A stretch of 64,000 nt of DNA from Paracoccus haematequi. GTDB taxonomy: Bacteria > Pseudomonadota > Alphaproteobacteria > Rhodobacterales > Rhodobacteraceae. A program made the translations under genes and the position numbers. The stretch covers positions 25,333 to 89,332 of the forward strand of contig NZ_UZWE01000046.1 in the NCBI RefSeq assembly GCF_900631945.1, in the 5' to 3' direction. The notes beneath the pieces were generated by a model. It saw nothing but the letters and a program-made list of their open reading frames with translations, searched no databases and was not told the DNA's origin. Shown piece by piece: positions 47,853 to 57,844 of the stretch (position 1 is the first letter of the stretch; every line of letters begins with the position of its first letter).

Positions 47853-48218
47853 TCACGCCGTGCGCGCCGCTGCGGCGATGCATTGCGTCGTCGCCGGGCG
47901 CGAGACGATCGCCGCCACGCTGTCCGCCGTGCCCGTGACGCCCGCGCGGGACGCCTGGGCGATGTCGATCAGTTCCGCCGTGGTGGCGTTGTTGACGACG
48001 CAATCGGTGTAGGGCGCGACATTCGCGCCGGGCAGGCGCTTTTCCATCTCGGCGTTGATCACCGTGCGGGCCACCTGGCGCGAGGCCGCATCCAGCACCG
48101 TGGGCGTGGTGATCACACTGGGGGGCGTGGTGACGGTCGTCGCGGGCGGAACGGGGGCCACGCAGCCCGCCACGGCGGCGGCGGCAAGACCCAAGGCGGC
48201 AAAAGTCTGGAAGCGCAT
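47853..48218 (-). CDS. Small lipoprotein following sdhA
   Basis: This 121-residue protein has a lipoprotein signal (TFAALGLAAAAVAGC, Cys about residue 19), a Pro/Thr-rich linker and a helical domain with two further Cys (YTDCVVNNATTAELIDIAQ and TTQCIAAAART). The function is unknown. Its ATG overlaps the sdhA stop by one base (TGATG), so its translation is coupled to the flavoprotein subunit. Confidence 0.7.
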   Translation of the reverse strand: MRFQTFAALGLAAAAVAGCVAPVPPATTVTTPPSVITTPTVLDAASRQVARTVINAEMEKRLPGANVAPYTDCVVNNATTAELIDIAQASRAGVTGTADSVAAIVSRPATTQCIAAAARTA

Positions 48219-50020
48219 CAGTAAACCCTTTTCTTGGGAGCAATCTTCTTCAGGTCGATCCCGCCATCTGCTTCCGTGGTCAGAGGGTCCAGATGAACGG
48301 GGCGGTAATCCAGTTTAACCGCGTTTCCATCCACCCATGCAAGCGAGTGCTTGCGCCAGTTGGCGTCGTCCCGCTCGGGCCAGTCCTCATGCGCATGGGC
48401 GCCCCGGCTTTCCTTGCGCGCCTCGGCCGCAACGATCGTCGCCAGCGCGTTGGGCATCAGGTTGGTCAGCTCCAGCGTTTCCATCAGGTCGGTGTTCCAG
48501 ATCAGACCCCGGTCGGTGACCTTGAGGTCGTCCAGCTTGGCGGCGATGGCCGTCATCTTCTCGGCGCCCTCGGCCAGGGTCTTGTCGGTGCGGAACACCG
48601 CCGCGTCCGCCTGCATGGTGCGCTGCATCTGCAACCGCAGATCCGCCGTGGGGGTAGTGCCGTTGGCATTGCGCAGCGCGTCGAAGCGGGCCAGCGCCTT
48701 GTCCACCTGGGCCTGATTGGTGGCGGGGACATGGCTTTCGCGGTCGATCACCTGGCCCGCGCGGATCGCGGCGGCGCGGCCGAAGACCACCAGGTCGATC
48801 AGGCTGTTCGATCCCAGCCGGTTCGCGCCATGGACGGACGCGCAGCCCGCCTCGCCCACGGCCATCAGGCCGGGGAAGATCGCATCCGGGTTGTCGGCGG
48901 TGGGGTTCAGCACCTCGCCCCAATAGTTCGTGGGGATGCCGCCCATGTTGTAATGGACCGTCGGCAGGATCGGGATCGGCTGCTTGGTCACATCGACGCC
49001 CGCGAAGATCTTGGCGGATTCGCTGATGCCGGGCAGGCGCTCGGCCAGGGCCTCGGGCGGCAGGTGCATCAGGTTCAGATACATGTGGTCCTTGTCGGGA
49101 CCGACGCCGCGGCCCTCGCGGATCTCGATGGTGATGCAGCGCGACACTACATCGCGGGACGCCAGATCCTTGTAGGTCGGGGCATAGCGTTCCATGAAAC
49201 GCTCGCCCTCGGAGTTCGTCAGGTATCCACCCTCGCCCCGCGCGCCTTCGGTGATCAGGCAGCCCGAGCCGTAGATGCCGGTCGGGTGGAACTGCACGAA
49301 TTCCATATCCTGCAAGGGCAGGCCCGCGCGCGCCACCATGCCGCCGCCGTCGCCGGTGCAGGTATGGGCCGACGTGGCGCTGAAATAGGCGCGGCCATAG
49401 CCGCCGGTCGCCAGCACCACCATCTTGGCGTTGAAGACGTGAATGGTGCCGTCGTCCAGCTTCCAGCAGACGACGCCGGTGCAGGCGCCGTCGGTGATGA
49501 TCAGGTCCAGCGCGAAATATTCGATGAAGAATTCCGCGTTGTTCTTCAACGACTGGCCATAGAGCGTGTGCAGGATCGCGTGGCCGGTGCGGTCGGCCGC
49601 CGCGCAGGTGCGCTGCACCGGGGGGCCTTCGCCGAACTCAGTCGTGTGGCCGCCGAAGGGCCGCTGATAGATCTTGCCTTCCTCGGTCCGGGAAAACGGC
49701 ACGCCGTAATGTTCCAGCTCGTAGACGGCCTTGGGCGCCTCGCGCGCCAGGTATTCCATGGCGTCGGTATCGCCCAGCCAGTCCGACCCTTTCACGGTGT
49801 CGTACATGTGCCATTGCCAGTTGTCCGGCCCCATGTTCGACAGCGACGCGGCGATGCCGCCTTGCGCCGCGACGGTGTGGGACCGGGTGGGGAACACCTT
49901 GGTCACGCAGGCGGTGCGCAGCCCCTGTTCCGCCATGCCCAGCGTCGCGCGCAGACCGGCGCCCCCGGCCCCCACCACGACCACGTCGTAATCATGCGTA
50001 TGAATGTCGTAAGCAGCCAT
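48218..50020 (-). CDS. sdhA: Succinate dehydrogenase flavoprotein subunit
   Basis: SdhA oxidises succinate to fumarate at the inner face of the inner membrane. The 600-residue protein has the FAD-binding [14 protein letters not shown], the covalent-FAD His in [12 protein letters not shown], the substrate loop HPTGIYGSG, and QFHPTG and [12 protein letters not shown]. The C-terminus contains [15 protein letters not shown]. Length is normal. It starts 7 bases after sdhD. The operon order is sdhC-sdhD-sdhA-lipoproteins-sulfotransferase-like-sdhB. Confidence 0.97.
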   Translation of the reverse strand: MAAYDIHTHDYDVVVVGAGGAGLRATLGMAEQGLRTACVTKVFPTRSHTVAAQGGIAASLSNMGPDNWQWHMYDTVKGSDWLGDTDAMEYLAREAPKAVYELEHYGVPFSRTEEGKIYQRPFGGHTTEFGEGPPVQRTCAAADRTGHAILHTLYGQSLKNNAEFFIEYFALDLIITDGACTGVVCWKLDDGTIHVFNAKMVVLATGGYGRAYFSATSAHTCTGDGGGMVARAGLPLQDMEFVQFHPTGIYGSGCLITEGARGEGGYLTNSEGERFMERYAPTYKDLASRDVVSRCITIEIREGRGVGPDKDHMYLNLMHLPPEALAERLPGISESAKIFAGVDVTKQPIPILPTVHYNMGGIPTNYWGEVLNPTADNPDAIFPGLMAVGEAGCASVHGANRLGSNSLIDLVVFGRAAAIRAGQVIDRESHVPATNQAQVDKALARFDALRNANGTTPTADLRLQMQRTMQADAAVFRTDKTLAEGAEKMTAIAAKLDDLKVTDRGLIWNTDLMETLELTNLMPNALATIVAAEARKESRGAHAHEDWPERDDANWRKHSLAWVDGNAVKLDYRPVHLDPLTTEADGGIDLKKIAPKKRVY

Positions 50021-50027
50021 GATGTCC

Positions 50028-50414
50028 TCAGATCGCGATGGTGACCAGCGTCATCTTGGCCAAGGCAAAGACTGCCGCCGCGATGACCGCCCAGGAAAAG
50101 ACCACCGAAACGATGATCGCCACCTTGCGCGCCGTGTATTGGAAATAATCGTCGATCATGATCCGGGTGCCTTTGATGAAATGCACCATGCCCACGACGA
50201 TGAACAGCGCCGTGATCAGCGCCGGATAGGGGCGACCGAAATAGGCCACCAGTTCGGGATGCGGCAGGCCGATCGCCTTGCCGATGACCAGCATGAAGGC
50301 CGGGACCAGCAGGACCAGGGCACAGGAACTGACGGTCAGGAACCAGTGGTCCTGGGTGCCGCTATGGGCCGAGCCGAGTCCCTGGGCTGCCTTGCGGGGG
50401 GTGATATAGCGCAT
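50028..50414 (-). CDS. sdhD: Succinate dehydrogenase membrane anchor subunit D
   Basis: This 128-residue protein has three transmembrane helices (about residues 24-45, 62-82, 97-120) and the SdhD motif [17 protein letters not shown], in which His is a likely heme b ligand and Asp-Tyr line the quinone site. ATG 50414 gives the [19 protein letters not shown] family start. It lies 14 bases after sdhC and 7 before sdhA. Confidence 0.93.
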   Translation of the reverse strand: MRYITPRKAAQGLGSAHSGTQDHWFLTVSSCALVLLVPAFMLVIGKAIGLPHPELVAYFGRPYPALITALFIVVGMVHFIKGTRIMIDDYFQYTARKVAIIVSVVFSWAVIAAAVFALAKMTLVTIAI

Positions 50415-50428
50415 GGTATCCCTCGGGC

Positions 50429-50821
50429 TCAGAACAGGAAGAACAGGATCAGAGAGATCAGCGTCAGCACCACCGATCCGATGATGATGGCCCAGCTGGC
50501 GCGCTCGGCCTCTTCGATGCGCAGCAGCTGGCCCGAATCGTAGAACAGGTGCCGGATGCCGGCCAGCGTATGGAACCACAAGGCCCAGGCCGACCCGGTC
50601 AGGACGATGAAGCCGATCCAGGACCGCACCACCCAGTCGGCGGCGGCGAAGGCGCGCGGGCCGCTGACGGCGGCGACCAGCCACCAGACCAGCAGCAGGA
50701 TGCCCGCGACAAGCGCATGGCCCGTGATCCGCGTCATGATCGAGGTCACGGCGGCGATGGGCAGGCGATAGACCTGGAGATGGGGGGAAAGCGGCCGGTT
50801 GCCCCGGTTCACATCGGCCAT
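50429..50821 (-). CDS. sdhC: Succinate dehydrogenase cytochrome b556 subunit C
   Basis: This 130-residue membrane subunit anchors the complex and binds heme b and ubiquinone. It starts with the family signature RPLSPHLQVYRLPIAAVTSIMTRITGHAL and carries the heme His in WFHTLAGIRHLFYDSG. Three transmembrane helices are evident. It is the first gene of the sdh operon. The 212 bp upstream carries a CRP-like site and the bipartite GTGATCAC motif. Confidence 0.94.
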   Translation of the reverse strand: MADVNRGNRPLSPHLQVYRLPIAAVTSIMTRITGHALVAGILLLVWWLVAAVSGPRAFAAADWVVRSWIGFIVLTGSAWALWFHTLAGIRHLFYDSGQLLRIEEAERASWAIIIGSVVLTLISLILFFLF

Positions 50822-50913
50822 GATGCGGCGCTCCTTTAAACGGTTCTGGCTGGACCCGTCGCAGGCATGGCTGGCCTCGCGGGCTGGCGATTGGCGCGTG
50901 TTCTGTCGGCATT

Positions 50914-50929
50914 TGTGACATCTGTCACC
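50914..50929. promoter_or_regulatory. CRP/FNR-family-like site upstream of sdhC
   Basis: TGTGA-N6-TCACC contains the perfect inverted repeat GTGACA-TC-TGTCAC (50915-50928), 94 bp upstream of sdhC. The pattern resembles the CRP consensus TGTGA-N6-TCACA. The regulator is not identified. Confidence 0.45.
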
Positions 50930-50975
50930 GCCAGATGCCAGAGCGGCCGCCTAATTTCCTCGCTTTGCGGCCTTT

Positions 50976-51004
50976 GTGATCACGACCTGCCAAGCTGTGA
51001 TCAC
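50976..51004. promoter_or_regulatory. Bipartite operator GTGATCAC-N13-GTGATCAC (sdh copy)
   Basis: Two 8-bp palindromes GTGATCAC (50976-50983 and 50997-51004) are separated by 13 bp, so their centres are 21 bp apart, two helical turns. Both flanks read TT/AA. It lies 155 bp upstream of sdhC and is repeated with the same geometry upstream of sucC (56139-56167). Confidence 0.7.
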
Positions 51005-51033
51005 AAGGAATGCTGCGGATGCGAATGTTTGCG

Positions 51034-52068
51034 CTAGACCGGAATCAAGGCCCAGTAATCCAGATCCAGCAGCACCTCGGGCAGATAGCGGCCGTCGCCG
51101 TCCTTCAGCGGGAAGGCCGCGCTGTCGCCCTTGGTCGCGACCAGCCGCAGCCGGATCGCGCCGACGCCCGGCGCATCGGTTTCCGCCTTGTCCAGAACCT
51201 CGGACCAGGCGCGAAGGGTATCGCCCGCGAAGCAGGGGTTGGCATGGGCGCCCGCGTTCAGCGCGACGATCATCTGCGCATTGGCCAGCCCGTTGAAGGA
51301 CAGCGCGCGGGCCATGCTGATGACATGGCCGCCATAGATCAGGCGCTTGCCGTCCTCGCGGTGGGTGGCGTCGAAATGCACCTTGGCGGTGTTCTGCCAC
51401 AACCGGGTCGCCAGCATATGCTCGGCCTCCTCGATGGTGACGCCGTCCACATGGTCGATCTTCTCGCCCATCTGATAGTCGCCCCAGCGATGCGGCTCGC
51501 CCGCCAGGTCGAAGTCGTAATCGCTGAAATCCAGTCCTTCCGGGATCACCAGATCGTCGGCGGCGACCGCCGGAGCCAGGTCCGGCACGACGGTTTCCGG
51601 CGCCGGGGCATCCGCGTCGCGCTTGCGCACCATCACCCAGCGGACGTAATCCAGCACGGGTTCGTCCATCTGGTTCAGGCCCTGGGTGCGGACCCAGACC
51701 ACGCCGGATTTCCCGTTCGAGTTCTGCTTCAACCCGATCACCTGCGATTCCGACCGCAGCGTATCGCCAGGCCAGACCGGCGCCAGCCAGCGGCCCTGCG
51801 CATAGCCCAGGTTCGCCACCGCGTTCAGGCTGACATCGGGCACGGTCTTGCCGAAGACGACGTGGAAGGCCAGCAGGTCGTCCATCGGGCTGCCGTCCAG
51901 CCCGCAACTGGTGGCGAATTCGTCGCTGGAATAGAGCGCGTGACGCGCGGGATACAGCGCGTGATACAGCGCCCGTTCCCCCTCGGCCACGGTCCGGGGG
52001 ACGGCGTGGCGGATCACCTGGCCGATGCGGTAATCCTCGAAGAAACGGCCCGGATTGGTCTTGGTCAT
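51034..52068 (-). CDS. mch: Mesaconyl-CoA hydratase (MaoC family)
   Basis: This 344-residue double-hotdog hydratase converts mesaconyl-CoA to beta-methylmalyl-CoA in the ethylmalonyl-CoA pathway. The N-terminus NPGRFFEDYRIGQVIRHAVPRTVAEGE, YSSDEFATSCGLDGSPMDDLLAFHVVFGKTVPD and the C-terminal GGHVISMARALSFNGLAN match the long MaoC-like Mch group. ATG 52068 overlaps the DUF1737 stop (ATGA). Proximity to an Mcl2-type gene and to sdh and suc supports the pathway assignment; ccr, ecm and mcd are not in the window. Confidence 0.9.
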   Translation of the reverse strand: MTKTNPGRFFEDYRIGQVIRHAVPRTVAEGERALYHALYPARHALYSSDEFATSCGLDGSPMDDLLAFHVVFGKTVPDVSLNAVANLGYAQGRWLAPVWPGDTLRSESQVIGLKQNSNGKSGVVWVRTQGLNQMDEPVLDYVRWVMVRKRDADAPAPETVVPDLAPAVAADDLVIPEGLDFSDYDFDLAGEPHRWGDYQMGEKIDHVDGVTIEEAEHMLATRLWQNTAKVHFDATHREDGKRLIYGGHVISMARALSFNGLANAQMIVALNAGAHANPCFAGDTLRAWSEVLDKAETDAPGVGAIRLRLVATKGDSAAFPLKDGDGRYLPEVLLDLDYWALIPV

Positions 52069-52271
52069 TGTTGTCCCAGCTTCATGTCGGGATGATAGTC
52101 GGCCTTGATCTGCTTGGTGATCGCCTGGCCCATGCGCATCACGCCCTTGACGGGATCCCAGGCCATGGTGGGGCTGCCATGCAGCGACCAACCCTTCGAC
52201 AGCGCCTCGCTGACGCGGTGGCAGAATTGCGAGGTGTCGTCCTCGGTGATGCAGCGATAGATGGTGGTCAC
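52065..52271 (-). CDS. DUF1737 family protein
   Basis: This 68-residue protein begins VTTIYRCITEDDTSQFCHRVSEALSKGWSLHGSPTM, the DUF1737 pattern, with a Trp-Ser-Leu-His-Gly core and a short basic tail. The function is unknown. It starts at GTG 52271 with a GGAGG ribosome site and overlaps mch by ATGA, so it probably affects or accompanies mch expression. NnrU is 1 base upstream. Confidence 0.88.
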   Translation of the reverse strand: MTTIYRCITEDDTSQFCHRVSEALSKGWSLHGSPTMAWDPVKGVMRMGQAITKQIKADYHPDMKLGQQ

Positions 52272-52272
52272 G

Positions 52273-52821
52273 TCAGCCTCCGAATGGCCAGGGTCCGACC
52301 CAGCCGTGGATCAGGCCCACGACCAGCATGACGACGACCGCGCCCACGGCCGCCATGATCTCCTTGCGCAGGGGAAACGGGCCGGTGCGCCGCTTCCACG
52401 CCCCCGCGCGGTTCAGCACGGCGATTTCCACCACGGCCCAGGCCAGCAGCCCGCCGAACAGCACCAGCGAAGGCAGGTCGCCGTTCACCAGCAGATGCGC
52501 GACAGCCCACAGCGAGAACGCCGTCAGTTGTGGATGACGCAGCCAGGCGGTGACGCGGGTCTTCATCCCGTCCGCGGCGTAGAGATAGAAGGCCAGCAGC
52601 ACCAGCAGGTTGTTGATCCCGACCGTGGCGGGCGACGGCCCCCACCAGACCGGCCCGTCGGCCCGCTTGTAGCCGATCACCATCAGCACCACCGACAGGA
52701 CCAGCAGCAGCGCGACCAGCCCCTTGCCCGTGTCGCCCAGGGCCGCGCGGCGTTCGGGGGCCGCGCGCTTGAACAGATGCGCCGCCCACCACAGGACCAC
52801 GCCGAGACTCAGCAGAACCAT
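52273..52821 (-). CDS. NnrU family membrane protein
   Basis: This 182-residue integral membrane protein has about five hydrophobic helices and the NnrU motifs HLFKRAAPERR, WLRHPQLTAFSLWAVAHLLVNGD and LLAWAVVEIAVLNRAG. In Rhodobacter, NnrU is needed for denitrification gene expression or activity; other members are linked to isoprenoid or quinone steps. The role here is uncertain. It lies within the mcl2-nnrU-DUF1737-mch run, 41 bases after mcl2. Confidence 0.85.
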   Translation of the reverse strand: MVLLSLGVVLWWAAHLFKRAAPERRAALGDTGKGLVALLLVLSVVLMVIGYKRADGPVWWGPSPATVGINNLLVLLAFYLYAADGMKTRVTAWLRHPQLTAFSLWAVAHLLVNGDLPSLVLFGGLLAWAVVEIAVLNRAGAWKRRTGPFPLRKEIMAAVGAVVVMLVVGLIHGWVGPWPFGG

Positions 52822-52862
52822 CTGGCTTTCCTTTGCTGGATGTCATTGCCGCCACCCTGCCC

Positions 52863-53708
52863 CTATCCGGCCATCTCTGCAATCGCCCGCGCCTTGTCCA
52901 GGGTCTTGCGGGCGGTCTCGACATGCAGGTTCTCGACGATCCTGCCGTCGACCACGGCGACACCCTTGCCCTCGGCGGCGGCGGCCTGGAAAGCCTCGAT
53001 CTGCCGGCGGGCCAGGTCGATCTCGGCCTCGGTGGGCGCGAAGGCGTCGTTGGCGATGGCAAGCTGGGCGGGGTGGATCAGCGTCTTGCCGTCAAAGCCC
53101 ATGTCGCGGCCCTGTTCGCATTCCGCGCGCAGCCCGTCGTCGTCCTTGAAGGCGTTGAACACGCCGTCCACGATCACCTTGCCATGCGCCTTGGCGGCCA
53201 GCAGGCAGAGGCCAAGCCCCGCCTGCATCGGCAGCCGGTCCGGGCGGAAGCGGCTGCCCAGTTCCTTGGCAAGGTCGTTGGTGCCCATCACCATCCCCTC
53301 CAGCCGGGGATGGGCGGCGATGGCGGCGGCGTTCAGCATCCCCAGCGGCGTTTCCATCATCGCCCACAGCGGCAGGCCGGGGATCAGCGCGGCCACCCGG
53401 TCCAGGTCGGCAGGGCCGTCCACCTTGGGGATCAGCACCGCATCCGCGCCCGCCAACCCGGCGCAGAAGCGCGCGTCGGCCTCGCCCCATTCGGTCGCCA
53501 AGCCGTTGATCCGCACGATCCGGGCGCGCGGGCCGTAATCGTTCGCCAGCGCCGCAGCCAGCGCATCGCGCGCGGCGGGCTTTTCGCCGGGGGCCACCGC
53601 GTCCTCAAGGTCGAAGATGATCGCGTCGGCGGGCAGCCCCTGGGCTTTTCCCATCGCCCGCGCATTGGCGGCGGGGATATACAGAACCGAACGATAGGGA
53701 CGCGCCAT
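52863..53708 (-). CDS. mcl2: (3S)-malyl-CoA thioesterase / malyl-CoA lyase-like (Mcl2 type)
   Basis: This 281-residue member of the CitE/HpcH family contains SVLYIPAANARAMGKA, IIFDLEDAVAPGEK, VLIPKVDGP, METPLGM and the FDGKTLIHPAQL motif. Length and the short N-terminus fit Mcl2, the malyl-CoA thioesterase that pulls glyoxylate assimilation toward malate in the ethylmalonyl-CoA pathway, rather than the longer Mcl1 lyase. ATG 53708 has a strong GAGGAGG ribosome site. The gene precedes nnrU, DUF1737 and mch. Confidence 0.85.
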   Translation of the reverse strand: MARPYRSVLYIPAANARAMGKAQGLPADAIIFDLEDAVAPGEKPAARDALAAALANDYGPRARIVRINGLATEWGEADARFCAGLAGADAVLIPKVDGPADLDRVAALIPGLPLWAMMETPLGMLNAAAIAAHPRLEGMVMGTNDLAKELGSRFRPDRLPMQAGLGLCLLAAKAHGKVIVDGVFNAFKDDDGLRAECEQGRDMGFDGKTLIHPAQLAIANDAFAPTEAEIDLARRQIEAFQAAAAEGKGVAVVDGRIVENLHVETARKTLDKARAIAEMAG

Positions 53709-53789
53709 GAAAACCTCCTCGCAACAATCTTGCGCGACGCTGCCCTGTGGCGCCAGATTTGGCAAGCGCAAACTTGCTGCGCTGCGGCG

Positions 53790-54536
53790 TCAGGCCAAGG
53801 CCTGCCAGATCAGCCGCAGCGACACCGCCAGCAGGCCCCAGGTGATCAGCTTGTAGAACAGCGCCTGCGGGATGATGCGGACCAGCCGCAGCCCGGCCCA
53901 GACCGCCAGCAGCGACACCGGCGTCAGGATCGCCGCCGCCGTCAGGTTGGCCGCCGACAACTGGCCCAACGCGGCATAGGGAATCAGCTTGACCCAGTTG
54001 CAGATCGCGAAGAACCAGGTCGTTGTTCCGGCATAGATCAGCGCGGGCAGGCGCAGCGGCTGGACATAGATCTGCCAGGGCGGCGCGCCCGCATGGCTGA
54101 CAAAGCTGGTATAGCCCGACAAAAGCCCCCACAGCGTGCCCCGCCCGGCCGAGGGCTTGCGCTGCCGGTCGGGCAAGGGCGGACGGATCAGCGCGTTCAG
54201 GGCAAAGACCGCGCCGACCGCGCCGACGATGAAGGTCACGCCCTCGACCGGCACCACATGGGCGCCTGCCCAGCCGATGCCGATTCCGGCCAAGGCGCCG
54301 GGGATCGCCGTCGCCAGCACCCGCATGTCGAAGTGATGGCGAAAGGCCAGCAGCCCGCCGATGTCGGACACCACATAGACCGGCAGCATCAGCCCCGCCG
54401 CCTGCACCGGCGACATGACCAGCGACAGGATCGGGACCGAGATCATGCCGACCATCGCCAACCCGCCCTTGGCAAGGCCCACCGCCGCGGCGGCGATCAC
54501 CGCCAGCACCCAGCCCCAGACCGTCAAATCCAGCAT
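53790..54536 (-). CDS. TSUP-family permease (TauE/SafE-like)
   Basis: This 248-residue membrane protein has about eight hydrophobic helices and the TSUP signatures GLAKGGLAMVGMISVPIL near the N-terminus and GLLSGYTSFVSHAGAPPWQIYVQPLRLP in the second half. Members export sulfite, sulfoacetate or other small anions. The substrate here is unknown. ATG 54536 has AAGGGGG upstream; a frame start 17 codons earlier is less likely. It is divergent from mdh. Confidence 0.88.
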   Translation of the reverse strand: MLDLTVWGWVLAVIAAAAVGLAKGGLAMVGMISVPILSLVMSPVQAAGLMLPVYVVSDIGGLLAFRHHFDMRVLATAIPGALAGIGIGWAGAHVVPVEGVTFIVGAVGAVFALNALIRPPLPDRQRKPSAGRGTLWGLLSGYTSFVSHAGAPPWQIYVQPLRLPALIYAGTTTWFFAICNWVKLIPYAALGQLSAANLTAAAILTPVSLLAVWAGLRLVRIIPQALFYKLITWGLLAVSLRLIWQALA

Positions 54537-54652
54537 TCGCGCCCCCTTGCCTGCGCCAGCCATGCGTCCCGGCACGGCGATTGGCAAGTGTCAGCGCCAA
54601 CAGTGCCGCGCTGCGGCGGCGGAGGCTTGCGATTCGTGTTGCGACCCCGTAA

Positions 54653-55654
<1,002 letters not shown>

Positions 55655-55674
55655 CCGGCCCCCGCAGGACTTGC

Positions 55675-55704
55675 AAGGCGCGTCCCCCGTGGGCGCGCCT
55701 TTTG
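55675..55704 (+). terminator. Rho-independent terminator of mdh
   Basis: GGCGCG (55677-55682) pairs with CGCGCC (55694-55699), with a further CCC/GGG pairing inside, followed by TTTT (55700-55703). It lies 22 bases after the mdh stop. Confidence 0.78.
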
Positions 55705-55771
55705 CATTCGGCGATGTTCATCTTTCCGGTTCCGTCGTAGCATTCCGGCGGTAAGCAAACCGGAGGCGACC

Positions 55772-56107
55772 ATGACCAGACACGTCCTGCCTGCTGTTCT
55801 TTGTTCCGTTCTGCTGATCGGCGCCTGCTCGGCCCCGCCGACCAGTCCTCGGCCCACCGACCAGTTGCCCTTCATGGGCAGCTGGGATTGCGGCGCCACC
55901 ACCATGACCTTTACGCCGACATCCTATATCCCGTCGAACGACGCCGCGCCGATCACGATCCGGGGCTTCTCGACCCAGAACCGCGTGACGACCATGACCT
56001 TGGCCGATGGCGCGGTGATCCAGGTGCAATGGAAGAACGACAACCAGATCTCCTGGCTGTCCAAGACCACCGGCGACAGTTTCGAATGCGCGCGCGTGGC
56101 GGGCTGA
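55772..56107 (+). CDS. Small lipoprotein between mdh and sucC
   Basis: This 111-residue protein has a lipoprotein signal (VLPAVLCSVLLIGAC, lipobox Cys about residue 19) and a beta-rich domain (FMGSWDCGATTMTFTPTSY, VTTMTLADGAVIQVQWKND, DSFECARVAG) with two further Cys that could pair. I do not recognise the family. A GGAGGCGACC ribosome site precedes ATG 55772. It is followed by 171 bp containing the bipartite operator and then sucC. Confidence 0.75.
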   Translation: MTRHVLPAVLCSVLLIGACSAPPTSPRPTDQLPFMGSWDCGATTMTFTPTSYIPSNDAAPITIRGFSTQNRVTTMTLADGAVIQVQWKNDNQISWLSKTTGDSFECARVAG

Positions 56108-56138
56108 CGCTCCGCCGAATCTGACCTTTTGGGCCTTT

Positions 56139-56167
56139 GTGATCACGGCATTTCCAGCCGTGATCAC
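56139..56167. promoter_or_regulatory. Bipartite operator GTGATCAC-N13-GTGATCAC (suc copy)
   Basis: The same two 8-bp palindromes and the same 13-bp spacer as at 50976-51004 occur here, 112 bp upstream of the sucC start; the inner flanks (GGC/GCC) extend the symmetry. Outer flanks read CCTTT and AA, as in the sdh copy. Likely one regulator controls both operons. Confidence 0.72.
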
Positions 56168-56278
56168 AATCGGCGCCTTCTTGCGGCTTTCCGGCATTTT
56201 ACGGGAAAATGGTTTCCCGCGCTGATTGCCTTGTGGCATGACCCCGGCAAATCTGTCGAACCGAAAAAGGGGGTCAGG

Positions 56279-57468
<1,190 letters not shown>

Positions 57469-57472
<4 letters not shown>

Positions 57473-57834
57473 AAAGAAAACTCGCGCTTTTTCTGACTGG
57501 GCTTGCTACGGTTTTTCCATTTGCAGCAGCGGCAGATCGCAAAAGTGACGCCTACGATGCTTGTATCGCAATTATTGCGGAGCATCTGCCTGCAGAGCGC
57601 CGAGAGGCCATTAAATTTGCCGAGGTAGGCCCAGAAATAGATGGTTCACAAGGACTCGAATTCTATTTCGCGTTCAAGAGTGGAACGATCCAAAATGCTA
57701 CGCGAGCCCTCCCGGATAAACTTACCGGGTCAATGGAGCCGTCTGCATCCTGCGGCGGCACGCTAGCCCCACGTCAAATCGAGTGGGTGACTGTAAACGG
57801 CACCGATGTGATTGACGCGCCCGTGAGATATTAA
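57469..57834 (+). CDS. AT-rich secreted protein inserted between sucC and sucD
   Basis: I do not recognise this 121-residue protein. It has a signal peptide ([22 protein letters not shown]) and a small domain with two Cys (YDACIAI and ASCGGTL) and [20 protein letters not shown]. By my count GC is about 53%, against the 60s in sucC and sucD, and codon use differs. The GTG start overlaps the sucC stop (GTGA), so it depends on sucC translation, and sucD has its own AAGGAG site 5 bases beyond the stop. It is probably an acquired gene fitted into the operon without breaking it. Confidence 0.75.
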
Positions 57835-57844
57835 GGAGACCCCT

